NCBI GenBank assembly: GCA_942492915.1
Contig: OW818662.1
Location: 3,834,292-3,898,291 of the forward strand
DNA length: 64,000 nt
Source: Turneriella sp942492915
Lineage (GTDB): Bacteria > Spirochaetota > Leptospiria > Turneriellales > Turneriellaceae
Direction: 5' to 3'
In this document: positions 31,692 to 40,936 of the stretch, in pieces
How positions within the stretch are numbered: position 1 is the stretch's first letter
Layout: each line of letters begins with the position of its first letter
Program-made: the position numbers and the translations under genes
The notes under the pieces: generated by a model
The model's input: only the letters and a program-made list of their open reading frames with translations
Database searches by the model: none
What the model was told of the DNA's origin: nothing

Positions 31692-32543
31692 TTATTTTTG
31701 CTTCTCAATTAATGCGTAAGCAGAGTGGTTGTGAATTGATTCGAAGTTTTCGGCTTCTGCGACATAGTGGCTGATACGGTCGTCCAGGTTCAGGCGGTGC
31801 GCCACGTCGCGCACGAGGTCTTCGACGAATTTTGGGTTCTCGTAAGCCTTTTCAGTAACGTACTTTTCATCGGGGCGTTTGAGCAGACCATAAAGCTCGC
31901 AAGATGCGCTTTCTTCGGCGATGCGAATGATGTCTTCTATCCACAGGGTGTTGTGGCCTTCGGCAAGTTCGCTGAGGCGCGCGGTAATAGTGATGTGGCT
32001 GCGCTGGTTGTGCGCACCGTACTTTGAAATTTCTTTTGAACAGGGGCAGAGGCTGGTTACGGGTACGGCCACTTTGATCTGCAGGTCGGTGATACCTTCT
32101 TCACACTTGCCGATGAAGGTCACGTCATAATCCATGAGGCTCTGAACTCCACTCACTGGCGCGGTTTTATTCACGAAGTAGGTAAAACGCATTTCGATCT
32201 GCCCGGCGCGCGACTCGAGGCGCTCGAGCATTTCGGGTAAGAGCGCCTTAAATGAAGGCACATCGAGGTGCTTCTTGCGCTCGAGAATCTCGACAAAACG
32301 TGACATGTGCGTACCCTTAAAATGCTGCGGAAGGTAAACGTACATATTGAGTTCAGCCACCGTGCTCTGTGTGTCGCCGGTCTTGTCACGAATCTGAATC
32401 GGGTAACGAATGCTCTTTATACCGACCTTGTCGATCGCGATGCGGCGGGTGTCGGCGCTTGATTGTACGTCGACTAAGGTGGTTTCTTTAGAAACGACCT
32501 GTGGGGCTGTGGCGCCGGCGTCCACAGTTTGCAAAGAACTCAT
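31692..32543 (-). CDS. folE2: GTP cyclohydrolase FolE2 (type IB)
   Basis: A 283-residue enzyme that makes the same dihydroneopterin triphosphate as FolE, but with a different fold arrangement and a metal site that works with metals other than zinc. The catalytic segment PVTSLCPCSKEIS with its two cysteines is diagnostic, followed by YGAHNQRSHITI. The N-terminal RIAIDKVGIKSIRYPIQI and the C-terminal ENFESIHNHSAYALIEK are also typical. In bacteria with both enzymes, FolE2 often supplies the activity under zinc shortage; no Zur-like box was seen upstream. Confidence 0.93.
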   Translation of the reverse strand: MSSLQTVDAGATAPQVVSKETTLVDVQSSADTRRIAIDKVGIKSIRYPIQIRDKTGDTQSTVAELNMYVYLPQHFKGTHMSRFVEILERKKHLDVPSFKALLPEMLERLESRAGQIEMRFTYFVNKTAPVSGVQSLMDYDVTFIGKCEEGITDLQIKVAVPVTSLCPCSKEISKYGAHNQRSHITITARLSELAEGHNTLWIEDIIRIAEESASCELYGLLKRPDEKYVTEKAYENPKFVEDLVRDVAHRLNLDDRISHYVAEAENFESIHNHSAYALIEKQK

Positions 32544-32673
32544 GGCTAAATTGTACTAAAATGGCCCCCAAGCAGCCATAAACTTTTGACTTTGTCCAAC
32601 CTTGCCGTTTCTTGTTTACTTAAAGGAACTTCTTTGTTGTTGCCTGCAGCCACGGCGTCACGAAGTTAACCTT

Positions 32674-34227
32674 ATGCGGGCCAGGGTATATATTCTAAGC
32701 GGCTGGTCTTTGTGCATATTCAGTTGTGATTCGCTTCGCGAGATCAGCACCGATTTTAGTGATAAACCCAAAGTCACAAGTTTTTCACCCGCAGATGTCG
32801 CAACCCAGGTAGCACTGACGAGTAAGGTAGTTCTGGAATTTTCTCAGGATATGGAAAAAGCGTCGGTTGAGCAGAATTTTTCTGTCGTCGGACAAAAAAC
32901 GGTGACTGGCACAGTCACGTGGAGCGAGGGTGGCAAGCGCATGGTTTTCACACCCAGCGAACTCGAGCCATTCGTAACCTATAAAGTCAAAATACTGAAG
33001 GCAGCAAAAGACAAAGCAGGCAAGTTGATGGCCGCCGATTTCTCTTCGAGTTTCTCGACCTTTGCCACCTCGCGTGCCAGCACGCTTACCCAACAGGCGC
33101 AGAAGGCCGGTAATTTGATCTACCACTCCCCTTCTAACAAACTGCTCGTGGCTTACATGGGCAATGCGACCACCGGGGTTAATACGGATGCGCGGATGGT
33201 CATCGCAAACAAGGCATTGAATACTTTTTCCGAGATCGACCTTTCCGTATCGGGAGCATATCCCATGTGGAATGGCTCAGGCGCCCCTAAATTGGCACAA
33301 AGTGCCAACAACGTCGTTGCCTCATATATGTGGGTAAATGGGCAGTTACACGCGCTGAACCATTTTTTGGATTCTGCGCTCACTCTCACCAACCGATATC
33401 AAGTGGCGCGGACAAACACAGCCGGCAATGCGTTTGGTCCCGATCTCATCTATAATCAAACGGACTTTACGGTTCTTTTCTCCGACTTTCGGTTCACTCC
33501 TGGCGGTGGAGCACTAAAAGTCTTTTACGCCCGCATGGACGCGAGCGGGAGCATGGTCGATTTGGGCGGGACAACAAACCAGCAAATATCCTCAGGCACA
33601 ACCTCTGGTGCAAACAGCGGGGAGTCGCAGGGTGCCTACACAGCAAATGGATTCGGCGTAGCCTGGCCCGAGTCCGGGTACAGCATTGGCCATTCGGAGA
33701 TATTTTTTGCAAGGACAAACCTCAATGGTGTCAAACAGGCGTTTACGGGTTCAGATGGCAATAATGAGCTCAGAGTGACCAACACGGCAGCAAATTCGAC
33801 TGGTCCCTCGATTGCGTTTGGTAGCCAGTATTTCATCTGCTTTACCAGTTCGAGGGGCGGCTACGAACGAGTGTATTTGACCCGCGTGGATACGACAATC
33901 GGCAAAGTTGCCATTGCCGACCCCGAACCAGATGGCAGCAATGATGATGATCTTTTGATTTCTGAAATTGCCGGTGTTGCGAATAGCTGCCACATCACTT
34001 ACAACGCAGATAAGAACGAGTACGCGATGGTTTGGTTCGGCACCAGTGCCGAAGGTTATGGCGAGGTATTTTTTCAGCGCATAGCACCTGACGGTACGAA
34101 AATCAATTCAAATATCCAGGTGACGAGTGGCAGAAGTACCGGCAGCCCCTCGGTCGCCTGGACGGGCGAAGCCTATGCGATTTCGTACGTAGACACAGCC
34201 TCGAAAAAAGTCTACCTGGCTCACTGA
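32674..34227 (+). CDS. Big_5 (SbsA Ig-like) lipoprotein with repeat region
   Basis: A 517-residue exported protein starting MRARVYILSGWSLCIFSC; the IFSC segment is a weak lipobox because of the phenylalanine, so lipidation is uncertain. A Big_5 Ig-like domain lies at about 30-130 (VTSFSPADVATQVALTSKVV, EFSQDMEKASVEQNFSV, MVFTPSELEPFVTYKVKI). The rest contains repeats with the pattern SVAWTGEAYAISYVD or SIAFGSQYFICFT, which resemble beta-propeller or beta-sheet blades. ATG 32674 replaces a longer in-frame start at 32602. It overlaps the next gene by one base. Likely surface or periplasmic binding protein. Confidence 0.7.
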   Translation: MRARVYILSGWSLCIFSCDSLREISTDFSDKPKVTSFSPADVATQVALTSKVVLEFSQDMEKASVEQNFSVVGQKTVTGTVTWSEGGKRMVFTPSELEPFVTYKVKILKAAKDKAGKLMAADFSSSFSTFATSRASTLTQQAQKAGNLIYHSPSNKLLVAYMGNATTGVNTDARMVIANKALNTFSEIDLSVSGAYPMWNGSGAPKLAQSANNVVASYMWVNGQLHALNHFLDSALTLTNRYQVARTNTAGNAFGPDLIYNQTDFTVLFSDFRFTPGGGALKVFYARMDASGSMVDLGGTTNQQISSGTTSGANSGESQGAYTANGFGVAWPESGYSIGHSEIFFARTNLNGVKQAFTGSDGNNELRVTNTAANSTGPSIAFGSQYFICFTSSRGGYERVYLTRVDTTIGKVAIADPEPDGSNDDDLLISEIAGVANSCHITYNADKNEYAMVWFGTSAEGYGEVFFQRIAPDGTKINSNIQVTSGRSTGSPSVAWTGEAYAISYVDTASKKVYLAH

Positions 34228-35354
34228 TGCGCCGCCTTATATTGTTCACATACCTTCTAGGCGCCGTTACCGTCGCTCATGCCAAGGTTGAGCCTCCTAA
34301 ATTGCTCTTTCTGGGTTACCAACAATCTGCCAAGTCAAACGACAAAAACTTCGGTTACGTTGGCCCGACGCTCGATGAGGCAATTCTCACCGAATTGCAA
34401 AAAGCTTTTGTTTTTAGCACATTGCCCAAAGGCGTGTGGGAAAGAACCGCCGCGGATAACCATCTATATGCGCCGGATTTTCATACACTATCCGTCGCTG
34501 TTAACCTCGGTCTCATCACCAAACAGGACATTGTCATTGCAGGAAGTTATGAAGTGGTCAATGGTAAAATTCTTGTCGAAACAAGCCTGTACGATGTGAA
34601 TAAATCGACTGAGGCCAAGCGCATCAAGTCATCTTTGCCGGCCGATGCGCGCCTGTTCGAGGGCACCGAAAAAGCGGCAAAAGAAATCGCAGCGCAGGCG
34701 GGCAGCATTCTGCCCAATAAAGAAAACTGGGAAAGGCGGTACGCCGAGATACAAACGGATGCTCTGAAATTAAATTCGATCGCATTAGAAGGCGGATTTT
34801 CCCTTGCAACCTACCCGACACCTTTGAGTTCATCATTGCAGTCGAATACGGTACTTGGCATTTCTGACATACCATTTCTTTTCGGTGGCCGGCTGTCATA
34901 TATAAGGCAACGCTTTCTCTTTGGGGAAAACTGGCTGTTCTTGCTTTCCGGGTATTACCTGCAGGGTAACGCACCGTACTCTGTTCAATTTGGTCTGGCA
35001 CGTGCTGAATTACAGCAAATGGGTGCCGCCGGTGGCCTGGGGTACCACATCGATGTCTCTAAAAAAGCCCGATTGTACACGCGCATACTGGCGCAGGGTG
35101 GCTATAGTCTCAATCTGCTGCGCATGGACTACAGCGCAGTCTTTCCACGTCCCGTCGACCCAGCTACGCAACAGCCCCTTGATTCCCAACAATTCACCTA
35201 TCGGGCGCCTTTTGCCGAGCTGGGCTTTCCGATAGGCATTACTCCGCTACCGGCGGTCGCGATTGAATTTGTGCCGCGAGTGCAGGGTTTCTTTATGCAA
35301 AATCGTTATAGTGTGAACCTTGTATTCACGCTCGGTGCTGTGATCAGTTTTTAG
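34227..35354 (+). CDS. TolB/FlgO-like N-terminal domain fused to an outer-membrane barrel
   Basis: A 375-residue protein with signal peptide MRRLILFTYLLGAVTVAHA. Residues 22-160 resemble the CsgG/FlgO/TolB-type periplasmic domain: PKLLFLGYQQ, LDEAILTELQKAF, QDIVIAGSYEVVNGKILVET and a SLYDVNKSTEAKRIKSSL stretch. Residues 185-375 are an aromatic-rich barrel ending VISF. A fusion of the two would place an oligomerisation domain directly on a barrel. The start shares its A with the stop of the preceding lipoprotein gene, so the two proteins are probably made together. The assignment of both halves is by motif resemblance. Confidence 0.6.
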   Translation: MRRLILFTYLLGAVTVAHAKVEPPKLLFLGYQQSAKSNDKNFGYVGPTLDEAILTELQKAFVFSTLPKGVWERTAADNHLYAPDFHTLSVAVNLGLITKQDIVIAGSYEVVNGKILVETSLYDVNKSTEAKRIKSSLPADARLFEGTEKAAKEIAAQAGSILPNKENWERRYAEIQTDALKLNSIALEGGFSLATYPTPLSSSLQSNTVLGISDIPFLFGGRLSYIRQRFLFGENWLFLLSGYYLQGNAPYSVQFGLARAELQQMGAAGGLGYHIDVSKKARLYTRILAQGGYSLNLLRMDYSAVFPRPVDPATQQPLDSQQFTYRAPFAELGFPIGITPLPAVAIEFVPRVQGFFMQNRYSVNLVFTLGAVISF

Positions 35355-35461
35355 TCACGCACTCCGCGGCCCCGTTGGCTTCGGACCACCAGATATCAGG
35401 ATAGCATGGTTGCGCCCGTGATTACTGGTTGACCTGTCAGCTTCGCCACGCATTGGGCTTA

Positions 35462-36634
35462 ATGCGTTTTACCGGGTTGGCAGTTCTTTTGGTGGTTTCA
35501 GGTGGCGCGCTTGCGGCGCTCGAACTCGACGACCTCAGAAAGCAATCAAAAGACAAAACCGATTCGGTGCGGGACGAGAGCACAAAAAAACGCGAAAAAC
35601 TGCTCGCGCGCTTTGCCGAGTTTCAGCGCGATCTCGATAAGCTCAAACCGGGAATGGAAATACAGATGCCGATCGACGCTCGCAATGCAGGCAAGATGAA
35701 GCTCGTCGACCACAATGAACTGACGGGAATTCCCGAGTCGCAGAAGGTTTATGCGATCGTGACGCAGCAGTACAAACTCAAAACCTGGCATTCCGAAACG
35801 GACTCGAAGAATCTCGATACCGTGAAGCCCGGTGAAAAAGTTGAAGTGGTGCTGATGGTTAATACCCGCGACGCGAATGCGTCGAAGTTCGGTTGGGTAT
35901 TAGTACGCACCACGTCTGAAAGTGAAGGCTATATGCCGCAGATGTTTCTGAAGAATATTCCGGAACAGACGACTGTATCGACTGCCAAGAAAGAGAAGAA
36001 GTACGTTTTCGTATCAACCGGGCTGCGCATGCGAAGCGAACCATCTCTCGCGGGGGAATTTATCGTGCTGGTGCCGACCGACGCCGAGGTTGATGTCTTG
36101 CGCTATTCGAAAGCCAAAGACTCGGTTGATGGCTTGAAAGATTATTGGGCAGAGATTCAGTACGGCGGCCTCACCGGTTGGGTGTTCAATGGCTACCTGC
36201 GTGCGGTCGGCCAAAAGCCGCCACCAGAACCACCAACGGTGAACGCCGGCGGCTTCACCGTGCCCGTTGACGGCCGTGTGAGCTCGAAGTTCGGCCCGCG
36301 TATCGACCCGGTGACAAAAAAAAGCGGGGACTTTCACCGTGGCATCGATATCATGGCACCGGTCGGCGAGCCGATTAAGTCAGCGAAAGAGGGCGTGGTG
36401 TTTGAGAGCTCCGCCAACAAGTGGTGGGGCAACTACATTATCGTGCGCCATGCCGGTGATGTCTACACGTACTATTGCCACCAGTCGCGCATGAAATCGC
36501 GCAAGGGCGAGCAGGTCAAGACGGGTGAAGTAATTGGTTTTGTCGGCAAAACCGGCAAGGCGACGGGCCCGCACCTACACTTCGAAGTGCGCTCGGGAAA
36601 AGACCCGAAAGATCCACTCAACTATTTGAAATAG
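35462..36634 (+). CDS. Exported M23 (LytM-type) peptidoglycan endopeptidase with SH3 domain
   Basis: A 390-residue protein with signal peptide (MRFTGLAVLLVVSGGALAA), a coiled-coil segment of about 40 residues (LRKQSKDKTDSVRDESTKK), an SH3b domain around 185-260 (STGLRMRSEPSLAGE) and a C-terminal M23 domain. Zinc ligands are visible in FHRGIDIMAP (H and D) and GPHLHFEVR (HxH). It should cut peptide cross-links in the periplasm. ATG 35462 was taken because the signal peptide starts there. Followed by a SurA-like isomerase gene. Confidence 0.88.
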   Translation: MRFTGLAVLLVVSGGALAALELDDLRKQSKDKTDSVRDESTKKREKLLARFAEFQRDLDKLKPGMEIQMPIDARNAGKMKLVDHNELTGIPESQKVYAIVTQQYKLKTWHSETDSKNLDTVKPGEKVEVVLMVNTRDANASKFGWVLVRTTSESEGYMPQMFLKNIPEQTTVSTAKKEKKYVFVSTGLRMRSEPSLAGEFIVLVPTDAEVDVLRYSKAKDSVDGLKDYWAEIQYGGLTGWVFNGYLRAVGQKPPPEPPTVNAGGFTVPVDGRVSSKFGPRIDPVTKKSGDFHRGIDIMAPVGEPIKSAKEGVVFESSANKWWGNYIIVRHAGDVYTYYCHQSRMKSRKGEQVKTGEVIGFVGKTGKATGPHLHFEVRSGKDPKDPLNYLK

Positions 36635-36787
36635 CCGGCAGCACACAAATGAGGATATAGCCACGAAACGCCGGCAAATACCCGATTGCTTGCTTCATGC
36701 CACCGCTTCTCAACCCGCAGGACATTGGCAAGCTTTCTGCCCCTGTAATTCAGTTTACGGCACACCCGAAATACAAAAATATATAGC

Positions 36788-37741
36788 ATGCGCACTCCCG
36801 GCACTCTTCTGACGGCATCGCTTCTTGCGTTGATGCCGGCCGCACCCGTTATACCGGCGACAGTGCTCAACGACGTCGTCGCGGTTGTGGCGAATGCGCC
36901 CGTCACAACGATTGACCTGTCGCTCGAACTCGACCGTATGAAACGGCGCAAAGTGCCCGCGAAAGACAAGCGCGGGGTTAAGAGCCAGGCGCTCGACAAC
37001 CTCATCGGTAGGGCGATCATCGATGTGATCGCACGCGAAGAATCAGTGACGATCTCTCCCGAGCGCATCAAGAACGCTATCAAGAAAGAAATGGATATGC
37101 GTGGTTTATTGCGCGAAGACGATTTCAAAAAAATTATCAAGCGCGATACCGGCATGGAATTCGATGATTACAAAGATGAACTCTCACGCCAGCTGAAGAC
37201 GCAGCAAGTTATGCAGCTTCGGGTCTCTGTGCCTAACCCCACGCCTTCGCAGGTCGAAGAGTGGTACAAACAGAATAAGAACCGTGTTGGCAAAAAGTAC
37301 ACGTTTCGAATGATCTATATTCCAGTGGCGGGCAATGAGCTGAAAGTGAGCACGCAAATGAAAGCAGCGCGGGCGATGGGTGCGTCTTCGAGCGCCGGTT
37401 TTGCCAATGCAGCGACCAAATATTCGGCGCATGCGTCGAAGGGCCGGGGCGGGCTCATGGTCGACATGCGTCTCGATCAGGTGGCTCAAATAGACCCGAT
37501 TCTCGCTGGGGCTATCAACGGCACACCGATGGGCACCACGTCGCAGATCTTTGTCGGTTCGAGCGGTGGTTATTATTGCGTGCGGGTAGAGAGTGCGCGC
37601 GCGATCGGTCTCGACGAGGTCTACGACAACGTGCGCGCAATTATCTACAGCCAGAACGAACAGATCGAATACGGTCGTTGGCTGAAAGAGCAGCGCAAAA
37701 AAGTCGCCGTCACCATCTACCTCAAAGAATATCAGGAATAG
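36788..37741 (+). CDS. SurA/PpiC-type periplasmic peptidyl-prolyl isomerase
   Basis: A 317-residue protein with a signal peptide, a SurA-N-like helical domain (NDVVAVVANAPVTTIDLSLEL, ALDNLIGRAIIDVIA) and a parvulin domain of about 100 residues around 185-290 (FRMIYIPVAGNELK, SKGRGGLMVDMRLDQV, GYYCVRVES). SurA proteins keep outer-membrane proteins unfolded and isomerise prolines. The rotamase domain looks shorter than in E. coli SurA, so catalytic activity is not certain. The next gene starts 3 nt after its stop. Confidence 0.8.
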   Translation: MRTPGTLLTASLLALMPAAPVIPATVLNDVVAVVANAPVTTIDLSLELDRMKRRKVPAKDKRGVKSQALDNLIGRAIIDVIAREESVTISPERIKNAIKKEMDMRGLLREDDFKKIIKRDTGMEFDDYKDELSRQLKTQQVMQLRVSVPNPTPSQVEEWYKQNKNRVGKKYTFRMIYIPVAGNELKVSTQMKAARAMGASSSAGFANAATKYSAHASKGRGGLMVDMRLDQVAQIDPILAGAINGTPMGTTSQIFVGSSGGYYCVRVESARAIGLDEVYDNVRAIIYSQNEQIEYGRWLKEQRKKVAVTIYLKEYQE

Positions 37742-37743
37742 CC

Positions 37744-39267
37744 GTGACCGACGCGGTCGTTCTGATTCACACCACCGCGGCGTATGCCGCAGAAACAGAC
37801 CTCGGGCAGCACCCCGGGTTGCTTGAGGCGTTCGCTGAAAAAGTCAACTCACTCGGCAGGCCCGTTTTCTATTCGGTAGCCAATGCCTCATGGGTATCTG
37901 CTTTGAAGCAACGTATCGCAGGTACCGACTTCTCTGGTGATCTCAGTGAAATTGCCGCCGTAAAACATCTGCTCTCTGACCGAAAAATAGCACACGTTGT
38001 GGTCTTCAATGGTGTGTTTCCGCTGTGCGATACAGAGATTACCGCGCATCTGTTCAGGATACACAACGAATACCGCGCCGACATCACCTACGGTGAGAAT
38101 TTGCCGCCGGGTATCGCTCCGCATTTTATCAGTCGCGACCTGCTCGAATCGCTCGAAATCATGGAAGCGAATGATGCCGACGTTGCAGCAATGGGGCTTC
38201 GCGCGTTCGTTGAAAAAAACATCAACCAGTTTCACGCCGAGGTGCACTACCAGGAACCCGATCTGCGGTTATTACGTCTTGATTTTTCACTCGCGACGCC
38301 ACGGTCTGTTGCCAAGACCTCTGCTTTTCTTTCTCGCCTCGGGACTACAAAACAAACCTACGCCGGGTTACAGCCGCTGATTGAGAAAGACCCGGGTCTA
38401 CTGCATCTTTTTCCCTCGTATATCGAAATTGAGTTCAGTGCAGATGCCACGCACCGCAGCTTTTTTTCTCCCTTGCGCTCTATCGAGCCCACCACAGCCC
38501 GGCTTTCGCGCGAAAACTTTGAGCTGGTGCTGGCATATATACAGACGGGTCTGGGCGACACTTCTGTCTGTGCATCGGGACTGGGTGAACCGCTTGAACA
38601 TCCAAACGCAGCAGAATACCTGCGATCGCTGCTCGACGACGCAAATATTCGGTTTGTCTTTGTGGAGACCAATGGCATTTATCTCGATGCGCTCAATGCA
38701 CTCGCGTCGCACCCTGCAGCGAAAAAACTGCGTGTCATCGTGTTGCTCAATTCACTTGAAAAGTACGCGGAATATTCGGGCGCACCGCAGGCGATGCTTG
38801 AGCAGACCAAGGCAAACATGAAAACCTTTGCCGGGCTGCTTGCAAACCATGGTCTCAATGCGCAAGAGATACTCTTTCTACAGGTCTTCAAAGTTGAAGA
38901 GAACGAGACAGAGATCGATTCACTCTACGCACTCGCTGAAGATCTGGGCGCTTCGTTTCTGTTGCAGAAGTACAACCGGTATGCAGGTCTGATGCCCGAA
39001 AGGCGCGTGTCTGATATGACACCGCTCGAGCGCTACTCGTGCTGGCACCTGCGCCGTGACCTGTTTATTCGCGCTAACGGTGATGTCGCATTCTGCAAGC
39101 AGACGATTGACCCGCAGAAATCTACCGCTCGCGGCAACCTCAGAAAAGATTCATTGGCCGATATGTGGCAGGCGCAGCGCGCCGATTTTGCACTGAACTA
39201 CATGGGAAAATACCCAGCGCACCTGCCCTGCGCAAACTGCGACGAATATTTTACGTTTAATTTTTGA
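37744..39267 (+). CDS. Spiro-SPASM family protein (radical SAM-like with degenerate cluster site)
   Basis: A 508-residue protein starting at GTG 37744, 3 nt after the isomerase stop. The C-terminal SPASM-type region has YSCWHLRRDLFIRANGDVAFC and LPCANCDEYF with several cysteines. The middle part (IEIEFSADATHRSF) lies where radical SAM enzymes carry CxxxCxxC but has no cysteines there, so the SAM cluster is probably missing. Proteins of this architecture are known as a spirochaete-specific family and may modify peptides or have a non-catalytic role. The N-terminal 170 residues look like a sugar-nucleotide transferase-type domain (AVVLIHTTAAY, VVFNGVFPLCD). Confidence 0.75.
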   Translation: MTDAVVLIHTTAAYAAETDLGQHPGLLEAFAEKVNSLGRPVFYSVANASWVSALKQRIAGTDFSGDLSEIAAVKHLLSDRKIAHVVVFNGVFPLCDTEITAHLFRIHNEYRADITYGENLPPGIAPHFISRDLLESLEIMEANDADVAAMGLRAFVEKNINQFHAEVHYQEPDLRLLRLDFSLATPRSVAKTSAFLSRLGTTKQTYAGLQPLIEKDPGLLHLFPSYIEIEFSADATHRSFFSPLRSIEPTTARLSRENFELVLAYIQTGLGDTSVCASGLGEPLEHPNAAEYLRSLLDDANIRFVFVETNGIYLDALNALASHPAAKKLRVIVLLNSLEKYAEYSGAPQAMLEQTKANMKTFAGLLANHGLNAQEILFLQVFKVEENETEIDSLYALAEDLGASFLLQKYNRYAGLMPERRVSDMTPLERYSCWHLRRDLFIRANGDVAFCKQTIDPQKSTARGNLRKDSLADMWQAQRADFALNYMGKYPAHLPCANCDEYFTFNF

Positions 39268-39290
39268 ACCGCACTGCAAGGGTCTGGCGG

Positions 39291-40445
39291 TCAGTTGTCT
39301 TCAACCTGAGTCGAGACAATCGGGTGTTCGTGCGCCGTCTGCCATTCCAGCTGCGGCCACCAGCGCCCGAGCCTGGTTATTCCCGGTTCAAAACTTTGAC
39401 CGGGCCTTGGTGTTGCCAGAGTGGCTGAACGTGCGGTTGCTTCTTTGCTTACCCGCTCGATAGGTTCTGTCCAGCTGTGGGCCGCGAGCACGAAGAGCCC
39501 CCAGTGCACGGGCAGCATGACGCGACCGCGAACCCATTGGTGCGCCTTAACGGCTTGCTCGGGGCCTATGTGCCAGTCGGGCCAGCTGCGGTTGTATTGC
39601 CCGACTTCGATCATCGTCAGGTCGAAGGGCCCGAGGCGGCTGCCGATCTCTTTCATCGCGGGAAAAAGGCCCGTGTCACCCGAATAGTATACGCGGTGCC
39701 GTGCGCCGATAAGGGCGAAGCCGCCCCAGAGTTTGCTGTTGTTGTCAATCAGCACGCGGCCTGACGCGTGGCGCGCAGGAGTCAGCACGATACGAAATTC
39801 ACCTCTGTCGTTGAGCCTTTTTTCTTGCCACCAGTCGAGCTCGACGATGCGGCTTTCGGGAATTCCCCAGTAGGCGAGATGCGCGCCCATGCCGAGCGGC
39901 ACGACAAATATATTGCGCCATGCAGCCATGCGGCGAATCGTGTCCATATCGAGATGGTCATAGTGGTCGTGCGAGATGACCACCGCATCGATTTCGGGAA
40001 GATCTTCAAAGGCAACCGGCGGAGCGTACCAGCGTTTCGGCCCGACGAAAGCGAACGGTGAAACCCGTTCGCTGAACACCGGGTCGGTTAGCACGCGATA
40101 GCCATCGATTTCTACCAGCGTAGACGAATGCCCGAACCAGGTGACGCGCAGGCCAGACGCGGGCGCAAAGCGAAAATCTTCGCGCGAATGGGTAACCGCT
40201 GGTATCGGCTGCGCAGGCGATACGAATTTGCTGCCGCTGCCCATCGCACGCAGCGCGCCAAGAAAATCATTTTTCAGCGGTTGAGGATTTTCAAAGTGCG
40301 AAGACTGCCATTGCGGTGATGCGGCCATTCGCTGTGCGCGTTCACCCGAGGCGCGTTTACCAAAACCGGACCAGCCGGTAACGATCAGGCCCGTCAGGGT
40401 GACCACCAGTAAGACTGCTGCAATGCGTGCTATTCGTTTGACCAT
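39291..40445 (-). CDS. Metallo-beta-lactamase-fold hydrolase (NAPE-PLD/UlaG-like)
   Basis: A 384-residue protein with an N-terminal membrane anchor or signal (RIAAVLLVVTLTGLIVTGW). Zinc ligands are SHDHYDHLD, ARHASGR, YSGDTGLFP and LPVHWG. The VTWFGHSSTLVEIDG and IGPEQAVKAHQ segments match the NAPE-PLD-like group, which hydrolyses phospholipid-derived or lactone substrates. Downstream of smpB by 47 nt on the same strand. Substrate unknown. Confidence 0.85.
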   Translation of the reverse strand: MVKRIARIAAVLLVVTLTGLIVTGWSGFGKRASGERAQRMAASPQWQSSHFENPQPLKNDFLGALRAMGSGSKFVSPAQPIPAVTHSREDFRFAPASGLRVTWFGHSSTLVEIDGYRVLTDPVFSERVSPFAFVGPKRWYAPPVAFEDLPEIDAVVISHDHYDHLDMDTIRRMAAWRNIFVVPLGMGAHLAYWGIPESRIVELDWWQEKRLNDRGEFRIVLTPARHASGRVLIDNNSKLWGGFALIGARHRVYYSGDTGLFPAMKEIGSRLGPFDLTMIEVGQYNRSWPDWHIGPEQAVKAHQWVRGRVMLPVHWGLFVLAAHSWTEPIERVSKEATARSATLATPRPGQSFEPGITRLGRWWPQLEWQTAHEHPIVSTQVEDN

Positions 40446-40492
40446 GATGTTTCTATTCTGTCACCGGTGGCGCTGCAGCATCGGACGAGCGA

Positions 40493-40936
40493 CTACTTGT
40501 AGTCTTTCATTTCGCGCTCGGTATCGCGCCTGATATCTTTTTCACGGATCGACGAGCGTTTGTCGTGTGACTGCTTGCCCTTGCCGAGCCCGATCAGTAC
40601 TTTGACGTAACGCCCTTTAAAATACATCTTTAGCGGCAGCAGCGAATAACCGCGCTCTTTCATTTTACCACGGACGCGATCGATTTCTTTCTGTTTGAGC
40701 AGCAGATTGCGCGGCCTGAGGGGATCATGGTTCATGATATTGCCCTTTTCATAGGGCTCGATGCGGCAGTTGATGAGTTGCACTAATGGGCCCCGCAGCA
40801 GCACATAACCATCGGAAATATTGACCTTCTTCTGCCGTAACGATTTGACTTCGGTGCCGGTGAGCGCAATGCCGGCTTCGAAATCTTCGATAATTTCGTA
40901 GTTAAAACGTGCCTTGCGATTGACCGCGATTTCCAT
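40493..40936 (-). CDS. smpB: SsrA-binding protein SmpB
   Basis: A 147-residue cytoplasmic protein that brings tmRNA to stalled ribosomes. The N-terminal ARFNYEIIEDFEAGIALTGT and EVKSLRQKKVNISDGYVLLR barrel segments are characteristic, and the basic C-terminal tail contains GKGKQSHDKRSSIREKD. ATG 40936 is the start (MEIAVNRKARF); the longer frame to 41032 is outside the family. No tmRNA gene was recognised in the window. Confidence 0.95.
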   Translation of the reverse strand: MEIAVNRKARFNYEIIEDFEAGIALTGTEVKSLRQKKVNISDGYVLLRGPLVQLINCRIEPYEKGNIMNHDPLRPRNLLLKQKEIDRVRGKMKERGYSLLPLKMYFKGRYVKVLIGLGKGKQSHDKRSSIREKDIRRDTEREMKDYK

